From Isoetes taiwanensis (lineage: Eukaryota > Streptophyta > Lycopodiopsida > Isoetales > Isoetaceae), in contig JAJEKV010000270.1 of NCBI GenBank assembly GCA_021234155.1, forward strand, positions 124,001-188,000: 64,000 nt of DNA, written 5' to 3'. Below the pieces are notes generated by a model. It was not told where the DNA came from and ran no database searches. It saw only the letters and a list, made by a program, of their open reading frames with translations. Both the position numbers and the translations under genes were made by a program. Shown here one piece after another: positions 12,331 to 24,398 of the stretch. The stretch's first letter is position 1; each line of letters opens with the position of its first letter.

Positions 12331-13108
12331 CGAAATATCGCCAAAAGGCTATTTTTTGGACATTTGCATTTTTTCACTTTTGTTGAGTAGGATCAATTAG
12401 GAGTGGTGCCAATAAAATATCGCCACCTTGTCTACGGTAAATTTTCTCCCTCCACTCATAAGTTAGCCTACATCACTAAATGATGGATTTTTGATTCGCC
12501 TCATGTGAATTTTATTCTTGGTATTTATTCTAAAATCGCCCCTTAACCCCCTAAAATCATGTAAAATTAATGCGAATTCTATTCTTGGTGAGTTTTTTAG
12601 AATTGCCGTTTACCTCCAAGAAAAAAAAAGGGGGAAAAAACCATGCATGTTATATGGATTTCATGATCCGGTTCCAACATCCAGGTATGCAATCCTGGAG
12701 TATTTTTGCTTTTGGTCTGTTGTTTATCCAATCTTAAAAAGATGACTGAAATCAAATCGGTTTGTGCTTGCCCATCATAATATGCAATCATGCCTCGGCT
12801 AAGTTTGTGTACTTATTGTTGTTTAGCCTTTACTGTGGAGCTATTGAGATTTACAATCATATGCCAATATTTGGTAACATGTATATTCATTAAGTGAGCA
12901 TTACGCTTACAACTGTATACGGACATAACAACTATATATTGTAGACCCAAATTTTACTTGAGAAAAAAGTATATATTCCATCACTTGATGGATGAAAGAT
13001 TTGCCAAGGTTGCTACAACTCAAATTGAAGCCCGAAACAAAATCGCCAACATAACTAATCGAAAAAAGCTAAGATTTGCCTCACATTCTAAATTACACCT
13101 ATAAAAAT
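12331..13108. other. AT-rich spacer between retroelement pieces
   Basis: No gene, RNA or clear repeat is visible. Short ORFs lack recognisable domains. Confidence 0.5.
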
Positions 13109-16100
13109 TTAGGCTTAAGGGCTACCCTGGTGTGGTGGTGTGCCACAACAGCTACATAAGCCGCCAGGTCGAGTTAGCCCAAGTATGGGAAGGCATGCGA
13201 GTGAGCGGCATGGAGTAGGTGCGGGGACCGCATGGCCCGGACGATGATGGTGCCCGGCTCTCATGCCCCTCGGTTCTCGAGTGGATCCAGACACGTGGCG
13301 TAGGGCCGACTCCCACCGGATGGAGGAGGCTTTGGCCTTTTTGAATCAGCACAATAGGAGGGAGTTGCAGGTCGACCCCATTGGCCCTCCGACTGCCATA
13401 GTCGCTATGATAATACCCTTACTTTGTGGACTGGCACTACCAAGCCGACATGTAACATATTGTCTACCGCTGTCTCGATCATTTTCCTCGGCTAATTTCC
13501 TGGGGGCGTCCACGGCCGGGGCCGAACGCCTTTGTGTTCAAAGTTAACATCGCCTACACGAAGGATGCTGATTTCTCTTGGGGATGCCGCCAGATTTGGT
13601 TTCGCACCTTCGGGATAATCGCGGATGGCGGGAATGGTGCAGCCTTAAATGAGGCTAAGGCATTCGCTAAGTCGGGGAAGCCTGGAGAGGCACGGCAAGA
13701 CAGGGGAGGTGTTGATGCGTTGTATCGCGGAACTGGAATCCTTTAGGTCTCCGCCATCCGATGGGGTGGGGAGAAGAGATTTTGCGCCACATTGCGCCAG
13801 ACAACTAGAAGGGCTGCCAGCGCTGGTGAAAGCGAGGGATCACCCGCTGCCGGGAGGGGAACACCTTAATTCCAATGTTCGCTGTGGCTGCGAGACAGCG
13901 AAGTATGCGGCTCCACCGTCGCCACTTGCATTGGCTGATGGTCGCGATTCCGAATTCGCCAGTGGACATCAGGCGTTTTCGCACTTCTCGCTTTTCGAGG
14001 GAAAAGAGATACCCCTCCACGACGCGGATGGAGGAGATTGTGCTTAGTAAAGTGTCATGCAAGGTGTCCGCGGATAGGAGGCAGTGTTCTTGCGCCGGCC
14101 TCACGGCAAGAGCTTGAGGAGCTTGCCGTGCCTTGGCCCCACATAAGTGCCCCCGTCCGGGCCGGTATTCCTGGGTCGAAGTTCTTCCAAGAATATTGGG
14201 ATTGGGTGGGGGACTTCGGTGTTGCGCACCTCATCAAGACCGCTTCGTGCGTTGGACTATAGACTCAACACCGGCTGCATCTCATTGATACCGAAGGTGA
14301 AGGAGCCACTATCTGTCATTGGCCCCATTCGTTTGTATACAAAATCATTGCGGCGCTTTCGCTCCGACCGCAAGTTGTCTTTGAAGGAGACTATTAGTCC
14401 TATGTCCCCGGCTTCATTCCGTGCGGCGATTCTTAGCAATGTCGGCGGCTTTCGGGGGCATTCACTTTGGGCCTTCCTGTAATGGGCCAGCCAGGTGTGT
14501 ATTTGAAGTCGGACTTTGCAAACGCCATGATAGTGTTGTTTGGACGTTTTTGGAAAGGATGATGCTAGCCTTTGGATGTGGGGAGAGCTTTGCGGCGATG
14601 GTTATGAAGCTCTTGATATCGGCTAGAGCCACCCTCATGTGTCATGGTGAGTCATCTCCGATCTTTAGTGGGGGTGGAGTTCGCCGGGGATGTCCTTTGG
14701 CTCTTCCTCTTCACCATTGTTATGAGGCCCCTCGCAGATTAACCGCGGGTGGAGGCTGTGGTGGAGTGGCGGTGGGAGTCAAGATGCCGATGACTCGTTC
14801 CTCTTCCTACAGGCTGAGGAGAGGAATCTGTTAAACACGAAGGAGCTGCTGGATACATTCTCCCTTGCTTCTGGTTGTCTTATGAACTGGACGAAGTGTT
14901 CGGCATTGTGGCCGGCAGCTGACCCCATGCCAGTGGCCGTGTCCCAATTCCCTTGGCGAATGCAGCCGCAGGGCACGTGTTCTAGGCTTTTGGATATCCC
15001 ATTCGGCATTGACGTCTCAGCGTCAGCTGTGTGGGAGGACATCCTGGTGGGGCTGCATCGGCACCTTAATTGGTGGAAGGGGGGAAAGCTGTCCATGGCT
15101 GGCAGGGTCACAGTAGCGAAGTCCGTCCTATGTTCGACCCATATTTATATGGCCTCTATCATCCTGGCGCCAGAGAGCAAGGTGCAAGAAATCTCCTCTA
15201 TGGTTCGTAACTTTGTGTGGGGAGGAAATGAGGAAGGGGCGGTCGTTAAGGTGGCCTGGTGGAAGTGTGTGCGCCCCAAGGCTGCGGGTGGACTCGGCTT
15301 CTTCGACCTCTCGCTGCGTGGCAAGGTCCTCTTGTCAAAATTTGTCTTTGCCATTCTTGAGAACGCCGCCGATTCCCCGGCATGGTCCCGCTTCATCGGG
15401 CCGCTCGTCTCACTGTTAGTTTTCCACAAACCGCCCAGGCTCGCGACGGCCACGGGCATTGTTCGTGGATATCGTGTCGGTATGCCCATGCCTCCCCATT
15501 TCGAAGGGGCTCCTCGCAGTTCGGGAGCAGTCCGCCCGCTTGCAATTGATGCCACCGGGTGCATTCACCGAGGGCGCCGCGTGGTGGGTCCCGCTTTCGG
15601 ACCACACACTCCTTTGGTTCTTAAACCCGTTGATCCACGAAGTTCAGCGAGATGGGAGCAAAGGCGGGTGTTGGACGGTGGCAGAGTGGTATATCGACGG
15701 GCAGCTGGCACCCTGGCAGCTTTTTCGCCGCAAGTTTTGGCTTTGAGAACGGGATTGTGCTATCTGGGTGGTGGGCTATCGCTTGTACCCAAGCATCCCC
15801 GCAGCATCGAAGGGTGTGGAAGTGTCACCCGAAAGTTGACCCCTCAAATTTTATGAAGTCCTGTTATGGGCTTTTGGCAGTTCAGGATGAGCTGCCTCCT
15901 TTGGACGGCTGGAGTCTCCAGGTGCCGGGGGATGATTGGGTCTACATTTGGAGATGGGTGTGGAACCCAATCTCGCCCCCCAAGATCCGGATATTGCTAT
16001 GGCAGATTGTGCACCGTTCCCTGAGGGTCAACACTTGGGTCCACAGGATCAACCCACGCATCAGCCTGTGTCCTATGTGTGGTGCCTGGGTGGAGACCCT

Positions 16101-16581
16101 GGAACACTGCATGTTTCTTTGCTCAGATATCCAGCCGGCATGGCAGTGGGTCCAGCGCCTCTTGCATTCCTCGCTCTCTAGTCAAGAGGTTCTTTTGGGG
16201 GTGTACCCTAACAGGTGGTCCCAGCTTCAGAGTCTGGCTTTTCATTTATGTAAAGGCCGGTTATTGTGGCTCATTTGGAATTGACGACGCATGAAGGTGT
16301 TCAGGAATGCGGAGATGCTGCCTGAGGCTTTGATCCTACAGTTGAGGTACAAGCTATATCTTTCTTATCTGGCATCCCCTCGGAAAGAGCAGTTCAAAGC
16401 AGCGGTCTGGGAAAGAACCCTCCACATTGTGGACAGTTTGGGCAGATTTGTAGCTTGAGTCATAGATAGGTACACACGTTCGGTGGGTGCTTGCTCTGGT
16501 GGGCAGGAGTACCCTGATATCGCTCATCTTGTATTTATTTTGGAGTAATATTAGTTAATTTTATCCTTCAAAAAAAAAAAA
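13109..16581 (+). mobile_element. Decayed L1-type LINE with poly(A) end
   Basis: The copy reads on the plus strand and ends in a run of A at about 16570-16581. The endonuclease is largely missing or unreadable. The linker before RT is at about 13640-14260. The RT starts near 14270 with TGCISLIPKVKEP, followed by YDSVVWTFLERMM near 14530, RRGCPL near 14685, and an active site reading DADD near 14783 where FADD or YADD is expected. The longest open stretch, 14882-15856, covers the post-RT region (LNWWKGGKLSMAGRVTVAKS near 15069). A zinc-finger RVT domain (CPMCGAWVETLEHCMFLC near 16070) follows at about 15850-16290. Several frameshifts and stops separate these parts. No target-site duplication could be identified. 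Confidence 0.85.
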
Positions 16582-17032
16582 TTTGTATTTTGCTCCCCTT
16601 TATGTATTTGGAAGGGAAGCGATAGGAGTTGAAATGCCATTGAGCAACATTATCTGCACAACTTGTAATAACGGATTTTAATCTAAATGAATTTCACTTA
16701 AAGTTTGTATCATGCATATGGCATTAGCATTTTCTAACATATATCTTAGGAGATCTTGACACAAAAGAACATAAGAGGATGACAAAACTATGATGGGAAC
16801 ATTTTTTGGATTAATACGTTCCATTATCGAAGGTACTTAACCTTTGCATCCAAGGTGGGTCTCTCAAATGGTCCTGTAAGCATCAAGAATATTGCATGAG
16901 ATGCCGTGGTCACTTCGTGTCTTATTAATTTTGCCTGCTAGATGTAGTTCATTGATAGACAACCATCAAAGATGGCATCCAAGTCCAGATTAGATAGATA
17001 GGTATATAGTACTTTTTTACGTCATGCTTTTT

Positions 17033-17136
17033 ATGTCACAATGATTACCAAGTCTTTGCAAATTACCCATGCATATAGGCACCCATGGAGACTCGAACTC
17101 GAGACCTGCTCTGATACCAACTGTAACGTTCCTAAC
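17033..17136 (-). mobile_element. TRIM fragment (internal region plus LTR stub)
   Basis: This segment matches the internal region and first 15 bp of the right LTR of the complete TRIM at 46115-46565. It keeps the primer-binding-site complement (GCTCTGATACCA at 17109-17120) and the TGTAACGTTCCTAAC LTR edge at 17122-17136, where homology stops. It is a truncated second copy of the same family and orientation. The flank 16582-17032 holds nothing I recognise. Confidence 0.75.
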
Positions 17137-20100
17137 TGTAACAATAAAAACATCAAATGTACCAATAATCAAATGCACATTGCTGTACAATCATTGCCTC
17201 CTCTACCTAACATCATCAAATTACACCCCTAATGAAGATCCTAGACCTTGGCTTATGACCTTTACGATCATGAGTAAGTGCATATGCATGGGCTTCTTCA
17301 CTAAAACAATGCCAATTTGTGAGGAAAAGTGAGGATAAAGCCTGCTGATAATCAGTCCTTAAGATTGCGAGTTATGTCAGATATTACTCAAATGATAGTC
17401 AGATAAATTAGCTTGCTGCAACTTGCAGTAACTTACCCAGGTCCAAGGCATTTAGCACTTCTTTTCTCTTGTCCATTCTATGTCATTATAAAGCCCTGGT
17501 CTGTTAAGTGCATATACATCGAGCTTCTCTAGTTGGAACAATTCTAATTCGTGAATATGCATGGAGCTTCTCCATTAAATATGATTAGGCTCACAGGCCT
17601 AGGCTTGTGGGGTGGGAAGCTATACCTAAAGAAACGCAGCTGGCCAGCGTTTTTTTTTTCTTTTCTCAAAAAAAAAAAAAAAAAAAAAAACCAATTTAGG
17701 AAAAGGATAATTAGTTCTTAAGATTATGAGTTATGTTAGATCTTACTCAAATGATACAGTCAGATGAAGTAGCTTGCTGCAACTTAATGAACCTAACTAG
17801 TAAATTACCCAACTTGAAGGCAATGGACCCAATAGTAAATTACCTACCTTCAAGGCATTTAGCAATTCCTCCCCCTTGTCCATCCCCCTTGTCCATTCTG
17901 TGCCATTTCTAAAAATCCTAGTTGTTGAGTGCATATGCATGGAGCTTCTCTACTCAGAGAAATGTCAATGTCTGAGGAAACGCTAGACCAAAGTCCTATT
18001 GATAATTAATCCTAAACACTAGGCCTGTCTCTGGGACCAATTTCAATTCATAGACCAGGTCTAGTCGACCTTAACCCTAGCATATAATCCCTTAATTCTC
18101 TTGAAATATTTATCAATTTTAAGTTTTAAGACATTGATATTGTTGCCAACTTCATTTTTATAGCATCATGGAGTTTCATTGCATTTGAAAGTTTTATAGC
18201 TCAACACCCCTTTCTGAAGTATCTCATCACATGGCCACCCACATTTTTAACACCATCCAATTTGAGTAGTTATAAAGTACCCTCAGATTTACCCTCCATT
18301 TTGGTTTTCTGTCAATTTGACTTGGTCCGAATGAAGCTGGGTGCCTCACTCTCCATCGGGCAGTTACAACGACACTACATTCCATGGCTAGGATCTTAAC
18401 CACAATTGAGCCATTTATTCCCTTATTTTAGCTCTGGTCACAGAGTTTTGGAGGATGCTAGATTCCTTTCCATTCAATCCTTTCCTTTGAGGTCAATCCT
18501 CCACCATTTGTTCAACTGGTCGCAATGGCGAAGGGATGCAGGCTACCTGGAGATGACTTTGTTAAGGGTTTAGTGGGTTGACAGAAGATGGTACATACCC
18601 TTGAATTTGGAGAAGAGTGGGCAACATAAAAGTTGACGGATTTTTGTGCAGATGTCACTTTAATGGGTAAAATCATCTCCTATAACTACAAGAACAAGAT
18701 GGTTGAGGCATTTTTTCAGGCACATGAGGACATTTTGTAGTTAAATTGAGCGCAAGTTGAGAGATTTTTAGTGATATATCAAGAACCAGGGCATACAAAA
18801 CCTGAAAGCTTACCAATTGAAGAAGAAGTAAAGCATGAAACCCCATCAATAATAATGCCATTGTCAAAGGTAAATGCCCTACTACAAAATCTAAAGAAGA
18901 AGAAAAAGGGGGCCCAGATGATGTGCCTATTGGTAATCTCTTCTGTGCAAAAGGTAAGAACATTGAATGGCCTTCTTTTTCTGATTCTTTTAATCATTTT
19001 TCAAAAAAGAAGAGAGAGCCTAGATAGCATTGACAACCATAACTTCTTGTATGCAGAAGAAAGGCAAATTTCCCTTCGAAACACACTCTTCTCGCAGCCA
19101 CAAACTCTGCCCAATAAATGCTTGTGACAATGTTCGAAGCCCAAATTTCTGTTGTAGTTCAAGAAACTTGCTTGGAGAAAGGTTCTAAAGCTTTAATGAG
19201 CAAAGAGCCATGCTTAGTAGAGCCTCTAACTATTTTACTGCCATCTGAGCCTCCCAACTGATCCTCAACTTTCCTTTGATGGAGATGATGAAGAAGAGTG
19301 TGAGATTGATGAAGTTGAAGAGCAGACTGAAGATGCTGATTACCAGCCAATTGGGAAACATATGAGTGATAAAGAGCAAGTTGTTGTTGCTCATAAAGAT
19401 GCAGATCAAAGAAGAGAAAAGCAAAGCCAATAAAAGAAGGAAGTTCTAGAGGGTGTCTCTGTTGATAGAGCAGAACCTCTTACCATAAGAACCTCAACTT
19501 CAAGCAGTGCTCCAAGGGGGAATGCAGGCTTTTGTCACGTTTGAAGGGCTCTATCTTCCTTCAAAGACTTCGAAATGAGATGCGGTTTTTTGTGTCTTTG
19601 TCTATATCTCGTATAGATAAGAAAAAAATATTCTTTTTTCGAGACAAATTTACTTTGTGCAAACATGAAGCTTTCAGTACTCAATCCCCTTGGATTGCTA
19701 GGGCATAACTCATAAGAATGGGAGCTTATACATTCTTGTGTATTTTTCATGTGGAGCATGATTGCCATACATAAACTTCTAGAAAGGGGTTTGTCTAGTT
19801 TTTGTGCCCTTCATTTTTGTCATTTTTTTATGAACCCTAAAAATGCCCCTTTTGTCCATCATGGGATGGGTCTAGTGTTAAATAATGCTCTGGAAATTCT
19901 TTTGGAAGCTTAAAGGAAAATGGAGGTAAGCTCGAGCTGCAAAAAACAAAACCTTGATAAAACTTAAGGAAAAAACACCAGCTTAAATAAGAAGGAGACA
20001 AATAAGTTATGCCCATCCTCTGCTTAGGACGATCGCTCAAGGACTACATCACTGAACTATCATGATGACATTCCAAAACATCTGTGCTTGCAGCTGCTTA

Positions 20101-20156
20101 ATGCATGTCGTTCACTTATTGATCTGCAAGATCTATGTCCCAATATGAGCTAACCA
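17137..20156. other. Unassigned AT-rich intergenic region
   Basis: No gene is supported over about 3 kb. A T10 tract (17650-17659) followed by an A23 tract (17668-17690) is the only strong local feature. A lysine- and glutamate-rich open stretch at about 18771-19127 and an acidic one near 19280-19430 hint at a decayed gene, but neither has a recognisable domain or consistent splice sites. Confidence 0.45.
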
Positions 20157-22500
20157 CTATGGGGACAACCAAGCTGAAGGACCACCATGGAAACGACCCC
20201 GACCAGACATCATGGACAAGGGAGAAGTCACACGGGCCAAAGCCCAATCAACAAGACTAGCCCGACAAGCTAGGAATGGTTGCTTAGGTTCCACGGTGAA
20301 CTCAGCATCGGCAGATCCTTGAATCCATCTCAAGGCCGAAATTGAGAATAACAGTGCACGCATTGCAGGCCTGACAGTGGAGATGCAATTCTCAGTATCC
20401 CATGTGCTGAGAAGGCAAGTGACGGCTGAGAAACATCAGACTGCAGAGCTGGAGACTTGTACACAGTAGGTGGAAGATGGCGTCCGCTTGGTGCACTTTG
20501 AGAGGCAGAGGACAGACAAGAGCTCATTGACATGTGGGCTCGCCTGGACTCCCTGTCCACCAGCATAGAAGCCATGGTAAAAGACAGGGAACGAGCAGTA
20601 CGGGAGACAATGGCAACCATTTCTCGGCTTCAATCAGAAGTTAAGGCTAATAACATGACACGAGGGGTGCAGGTTGTCTTTGAGGAGAGCCAAACACAAC
20701 TGAGAGCCCTTCAAGGTAGGGTCGAGTCATAGGAAGTGCCCTCATTGGCAGCAAACCCCGCTCTAGATACTCGTTTGCTAGAACTCAAGCAAAGCCTCTC
20801 TGCTCGAGATCGAGAGTTGCAGAAGCTGTAGGTGGCCATAACCAAGCAAGGCAAAGGCCTCCACGCAGAGGCGCATGAACAGCTGTAGCAGTGCATGCAT
20901 GAGATGGTGGAGCAGCAGCAATTTCTACAAAAATTGAGCTCCAAGGTTCCAGGGCAGAAGACACAGCACATGCCGCACCAGTCCTGCATATCAAACAACC
21001 TGCACAGCCGGCACGCCACCAGACGAGATCATGCACTGCTGCACCACCATCAAGCCACCCCATGCCACCACCACCACCCCAGCACAAGCTGCAGCCCACG
21101 CCTGACATTGACCTACAGGCCACAGAACTTCGGGAGCGCAAACGAAGAGGCCATAATTTGGTGATCCGGGGCCTACCGGAGGAAGCGGTGAAGAATCTCA
21201 TTCACAGCCCCCGGACACAGATCCTCGATTGTATGACATTCCCAGTGCCTATCCACATTGCAAGAGCAAGCCACCATGGTGCTCAACGCCCTGACCACAA
21301 CCACATTGTCATCTTCACGATCGCAGATGCATATGTATGGGGTGCTATACTGCATCAAGGCAAGCAATTGGAGGGGACGTCCCTATATGTGGACCAAGAC
21401 CTCACACCAGAGCAACAAGAGTCACACAGGCAAGAGCTCGCCAAGGTTAGAAGCATCGGCCATCGAGGGGAGCCACTGGACTAGTTCGAGGGCAGGATGT
21501 GCATTTTTCACCCACCAAATGCTGCTATAGACCCCCAGGGCCACTCTGCCATAGCCCCAACCCCTGCTGATCATGCTCCTACCCCACCTGCTCCAGCTCC
21601 ACATCCTTCTCCAGCCTCAGTGGCCACTGCCCCTCAGTCACATGCTACCTCCGCTCCCACTGCTTCTCGCCCAGCTCCCCTACTCATCATGCTTCTGCTC
21701 TCTCGCTCTTTCTCCGCAACTCAGTCTGTGCATGCAACTGCTGCTGACAAATAGGAAATGTGCCTCAAAATGGTCTCTAGAACTGTCGAAGCTTCCCATG
21801 GTAGAATGGGGACAGTCTCAACTCCGTGGCTACAGGTATGGATCTCATCCTCCTCGTGGAGACATGGGAGGATGCAATTCATAGGCTACTAGGATACCAG
21901 CACATTTCGGTATTCAATAGCTGCAAAGAAAAGAGGGGACACGAGGGAGTTGTCTGTTATTGCTGGACAGCTTTGGCGCAGTCGGGCAGTCGGTCTCCCT
22001 GCACAAGACATGCATATACAATTGGTACCTATGGGTATGCATGCATAATTATAGTGGCAACCCTCTCTTCCTGGCTGCATGCTACTTCCCTCATGCAAAA
22101 AGAAACTTCTATCACAATCACTCAAATGTGGATAGGATGGATCCTTACATTGATTTGTATGATTGCATCCAGCAACACAAGCAGTTGGGTTGTGTCATAC
22201 TCCTTGGAGATTTCAAGGCACGAACAGGAGTGGAGCAACCCACGAGACTTGACCCTTGCAGACGATGTGCTGCAGCTGCATCCTGCAGAGGCAACTTAGC
22301 CACGGACATTAGATGACAACCAGATCACGCGCTTTGGCAGGCAGTCGCTTCTCTATGCACAGTATCTTTAACTTGGTAATTTGTAATAGCCTGACACAGT
22401 GGTCCTCTTCCCACAAGTGAACTTGTAGACATGAGAATTAGGGCGGAGGATCTAGTGTGGTGGACTTTCTATTAATGGCTGAGCAGGATATGGCTATCAT
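20157..22500 (+). mobile_element. LINE copy: ORF1 (coiled coil and RNA-binding part) plus 5' part of ORF2
   Basis: ORF1 can be followed from about 20157 to 21483. A heptad-like coiled-coil stretch at about 20532-20940 (MWARLDSLSTSIEAM onward) is followed by an RNA-binding-like block, RRGHNLVIRGLPEEAV at about 21150, as in L1-type ORF1 proteins. Three stops within the coiled coil are TAG before or within LQ-type contexts where CAG would restore the frame. The ORF2 endonuclease begins at about 21826 (MDLILLVETWEDAI), has GDF near 22207 and GGSSVVDFLLMAEQD near 22450, and then breaks off at about 22500 without RT. The endonuclease matches the relic at 1-840. The break abuts the unusual 22.5-25.5 kb segment. 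Confidence 0.75.
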
Positions 22501-22563
22501 CAATCACTTTCGAGTAGGCACAATTTAAATTTTACCATTTTTGACCATTTTAAGTAGGCACAT

Positions 22564-22588
22564 CCCCCCCCCCCTTTTTTTTTTTTTT
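22564..22588. repeat. C11T14 homopolymer tract
   Basis: Eleven C followed directly by fourteen T, just past the LINE break. It may mark an insertion junction. The surrounding 22500-22841 is non-coding; it also has a 12-bp perfect palindrome AGAACATGTTCT at 22777-22788. Confidence 0.8.
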
Positions 22589-22841
22589 AAATTTCACAGA
22601 AGCGAATAGTCGCTTTCGCTTATCGTGTTTAAATAGCTAACCCTGGATGACATCATCCTCTGCGAGTTCTAAGTCAGACCATTTAAAATTGTGTTTGACC
22701 ATTTTTGACCTAGAAAGATGTATAATTAGAGTAATCTGATAGCTCAGAGTAGCTTAGAATTTGAATTTAAGCCAGGAGAACATGTTCTAACACTAAGAAA
22801 CTGCTTAGAAAACCAAAAATAGAGCAAAAAAGGAATAACCC

Positions 22842-22904
22842 CTCACAGGGTGCGCCCAGGCCCTTTTCAAAAATTTTGAACATGCCTCTTGTGCACTGTG
22901 TGAG
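22842..22904. promoter_or_regulatory. Nested palindrome motif, copy 1
   Basis: Outer arms CTCACAGGGTGC (22842-22853) and GCACTGTGTGAG (22893-22904) are complementary at 10 of 12 positions. They enclose an inner perfect palindrome TTCAAAA-A-TTTTGAA at 22866-22880. The element is 63 nt long and lies 177 nt upstream of the TATA box of the H3-like gene. Related copies occur at 24399 and 24602, also upstream of a gene start. A regulatory role is inferred from this repeated placement. Confidence 0.6.
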
Positions 22905-23018
22905 TGGTAGCAGTATTTTTTGTCTAAAAGAATCTAATGTCTTAATCCAGCAAACATTAATGTTTTAAATAATGGCATAACATGAAATTGCAGGTCGGAA
23001 ATCTAAAACTTCCAGACC

Positions 23019-23027
23019 TATAAATAG
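23019..23027 (+). promoter_or_regulatory. TATA box of the H3-like gene
   Basis: TATAAATAG, a consensus plant TATA box, sits 111 nt before the ATG at 23130. The C/T-rich stretch that follows would be the leader. The orphan ORF at 24949 has the same spacing. Confidence 0.65.
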
Positions 23028-23129
23028 ACCTTTAGGTTCTTCATTTTCACTGTACTCCTCCAGCTTGCTGCTCTCCAACCAAAAAGGCGATTTCTAGGCG
23101 CTCGGAAGGCGATTAAGATATTTCAAGAC

Positions 23130-24275
23130 ATGGCCCGCATCAAACAGACTGCTCGGATGGTTATGGAGGATGGATCTACTAGCGTTCAAGTGCTCACCGC
23201 CGAACATAAGGCGAGAGAGGCTCGAGAGCGAGCTAGAAATGAAGGAACTTCAAATCCAAACCCAGACCAGTCAAACCCAAACTCGGATATCCAGGAAGAC
23301 AATGAGCAGGATCAGAATCAACAAGAACACCAACAGGAGCCTGATCAGCAAGAGAACCCGGAGAATCAAGAGCATGGGGATGAGGAGGACGAGAAAGAGG
23401 AGGAACTGTAGCAACAGAAGAGCTGGCTCGTCGCCAAAAGAAAGTCGGCAATAAGAAGAGGGCAGCCAAAAGAAGGAGACTTGCAGAGAAGGCGGAGCTC
23501 CTGAAGCAGAGAGAGGTCAAGGGGAAAGACCCAGCTCTCCTGAAGAAACCCTAGAAGAAAACCAAGAGCACACCAAGCAAAGGGCTCAAAGTGACAGAGC
23601 GGGAGCTCGATAGGTCGTCATCATCTTCATCTGAAACAGAGTCGGACGATGACGCTTGGAGGATTCCCCGCCCGACGGAAGGATCAAGACCTTCCAATCC
23701 CGAGACCAAGAAATTGCAACACCACCTCCCTACCCGACATGGCCGAAGGCAACTACAGATCCCAAGAAGGTCAAGTCGGCACGGGAGTCATATATACTCA
23801 AGCACGAGCGGGAGTACAAGAAGAAGCTGAGGGAGTACAAGGAGTACATGAAGATGTACGAGGAGTACTCCAAGTATTATGAAGAAAATAAGGTGACGTA
23901 TGTGGAGGGAGGAAGGCTAACAAAAGAGAACACCTTGAAGCCACCCCCAGAGAGACCCATACCACCAAAGAAGCCCATGAAGCGCAAGACAGACTCATAC
24001 TTCACTAAAGCTGCTCGGGAGATTTGACATTTTTAGAGGAGCTATGGACTTCTCATCCCAAGAGCCGCATTTGCAAGATTGACCTGTGAGATCTTGCAGG
24101 CGACAAGGAGAAGCGAGTAACAGACGACATGTTGCTTGCATTATAGGAGGTAGCTGAGCAGAAGTTGGTGCAGCATTTTGAAGGCTCCTTAGCATGTGTT
24201 CTCCATGCAAAAAGAGTCACGGGCATGCCCAGGGATATGAACTTGGCCAGATTTATAAAGAAAGAAGATTGTTAA
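23130..24275 (+). pseudogene. Divergent histone H3-like gene with long insert, frameshifted
   Basis: The start codon opens with MARIKQTAR, matching the histone H3 tail start MARTKQTAR, but the residue in the lysine-9 position is methionine. Next come an acidic, Q/N/E-rich segment (to about 23400), a basic KKRAAKRRR block and a serine/acidic patch (about 23400-23690), then a Lys/Tyr/Glu-rich probable coiled coil (about 23750-23910). A histone-fold C-terminus occupies about 24030-24275, with LVQHFEGSLACVLHAKRVTG and MPRDMNLARF lining up with H3 alpha2, loop 2 and alpha3. The first and last parts share frame 0, while the middle uses two other frames, so at least three indels are needed. Stops are TAG at 23552, TGA at 24087 and TAG at 24144. 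Intact length would be about 380 aa against 135-136 for canonical H3. Loop 1 is not lengthened as in CENH3. As it stands the gene is broken, unless some indels are assembly errors. Confidence 0.7.
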
Positions 24276-24398
24276 ATATGTACTATAAATTTTTGTAAAT
24301 ATAAAAAAGTATGTAATTAAGTTGCAAAGTGTAATAATGTAGTTAATATGGTTTTATTGATTAATTTGGCCAAAAAGTGACTGAATAGACCCCCACCC

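Noticed and set aside
15145-15607. Minus-strand ORFs opposite the L1
   Set aside because: They are antisense shadows of the open L1 post-RT region.
20330-21201. Minus-strand ORFs across LINE ORF1
   Set aside because: Cys/Ser-rich shadows of the coiled-coil coding strand.
23130-24275. Centromeric histone (CENH3) identity for the H3-like gene
   Set aside because: Loop 1 is not lengthened as in CENH3, and the long coiled and acidic insert is not typical; a plain divergent H3-like label is safer.
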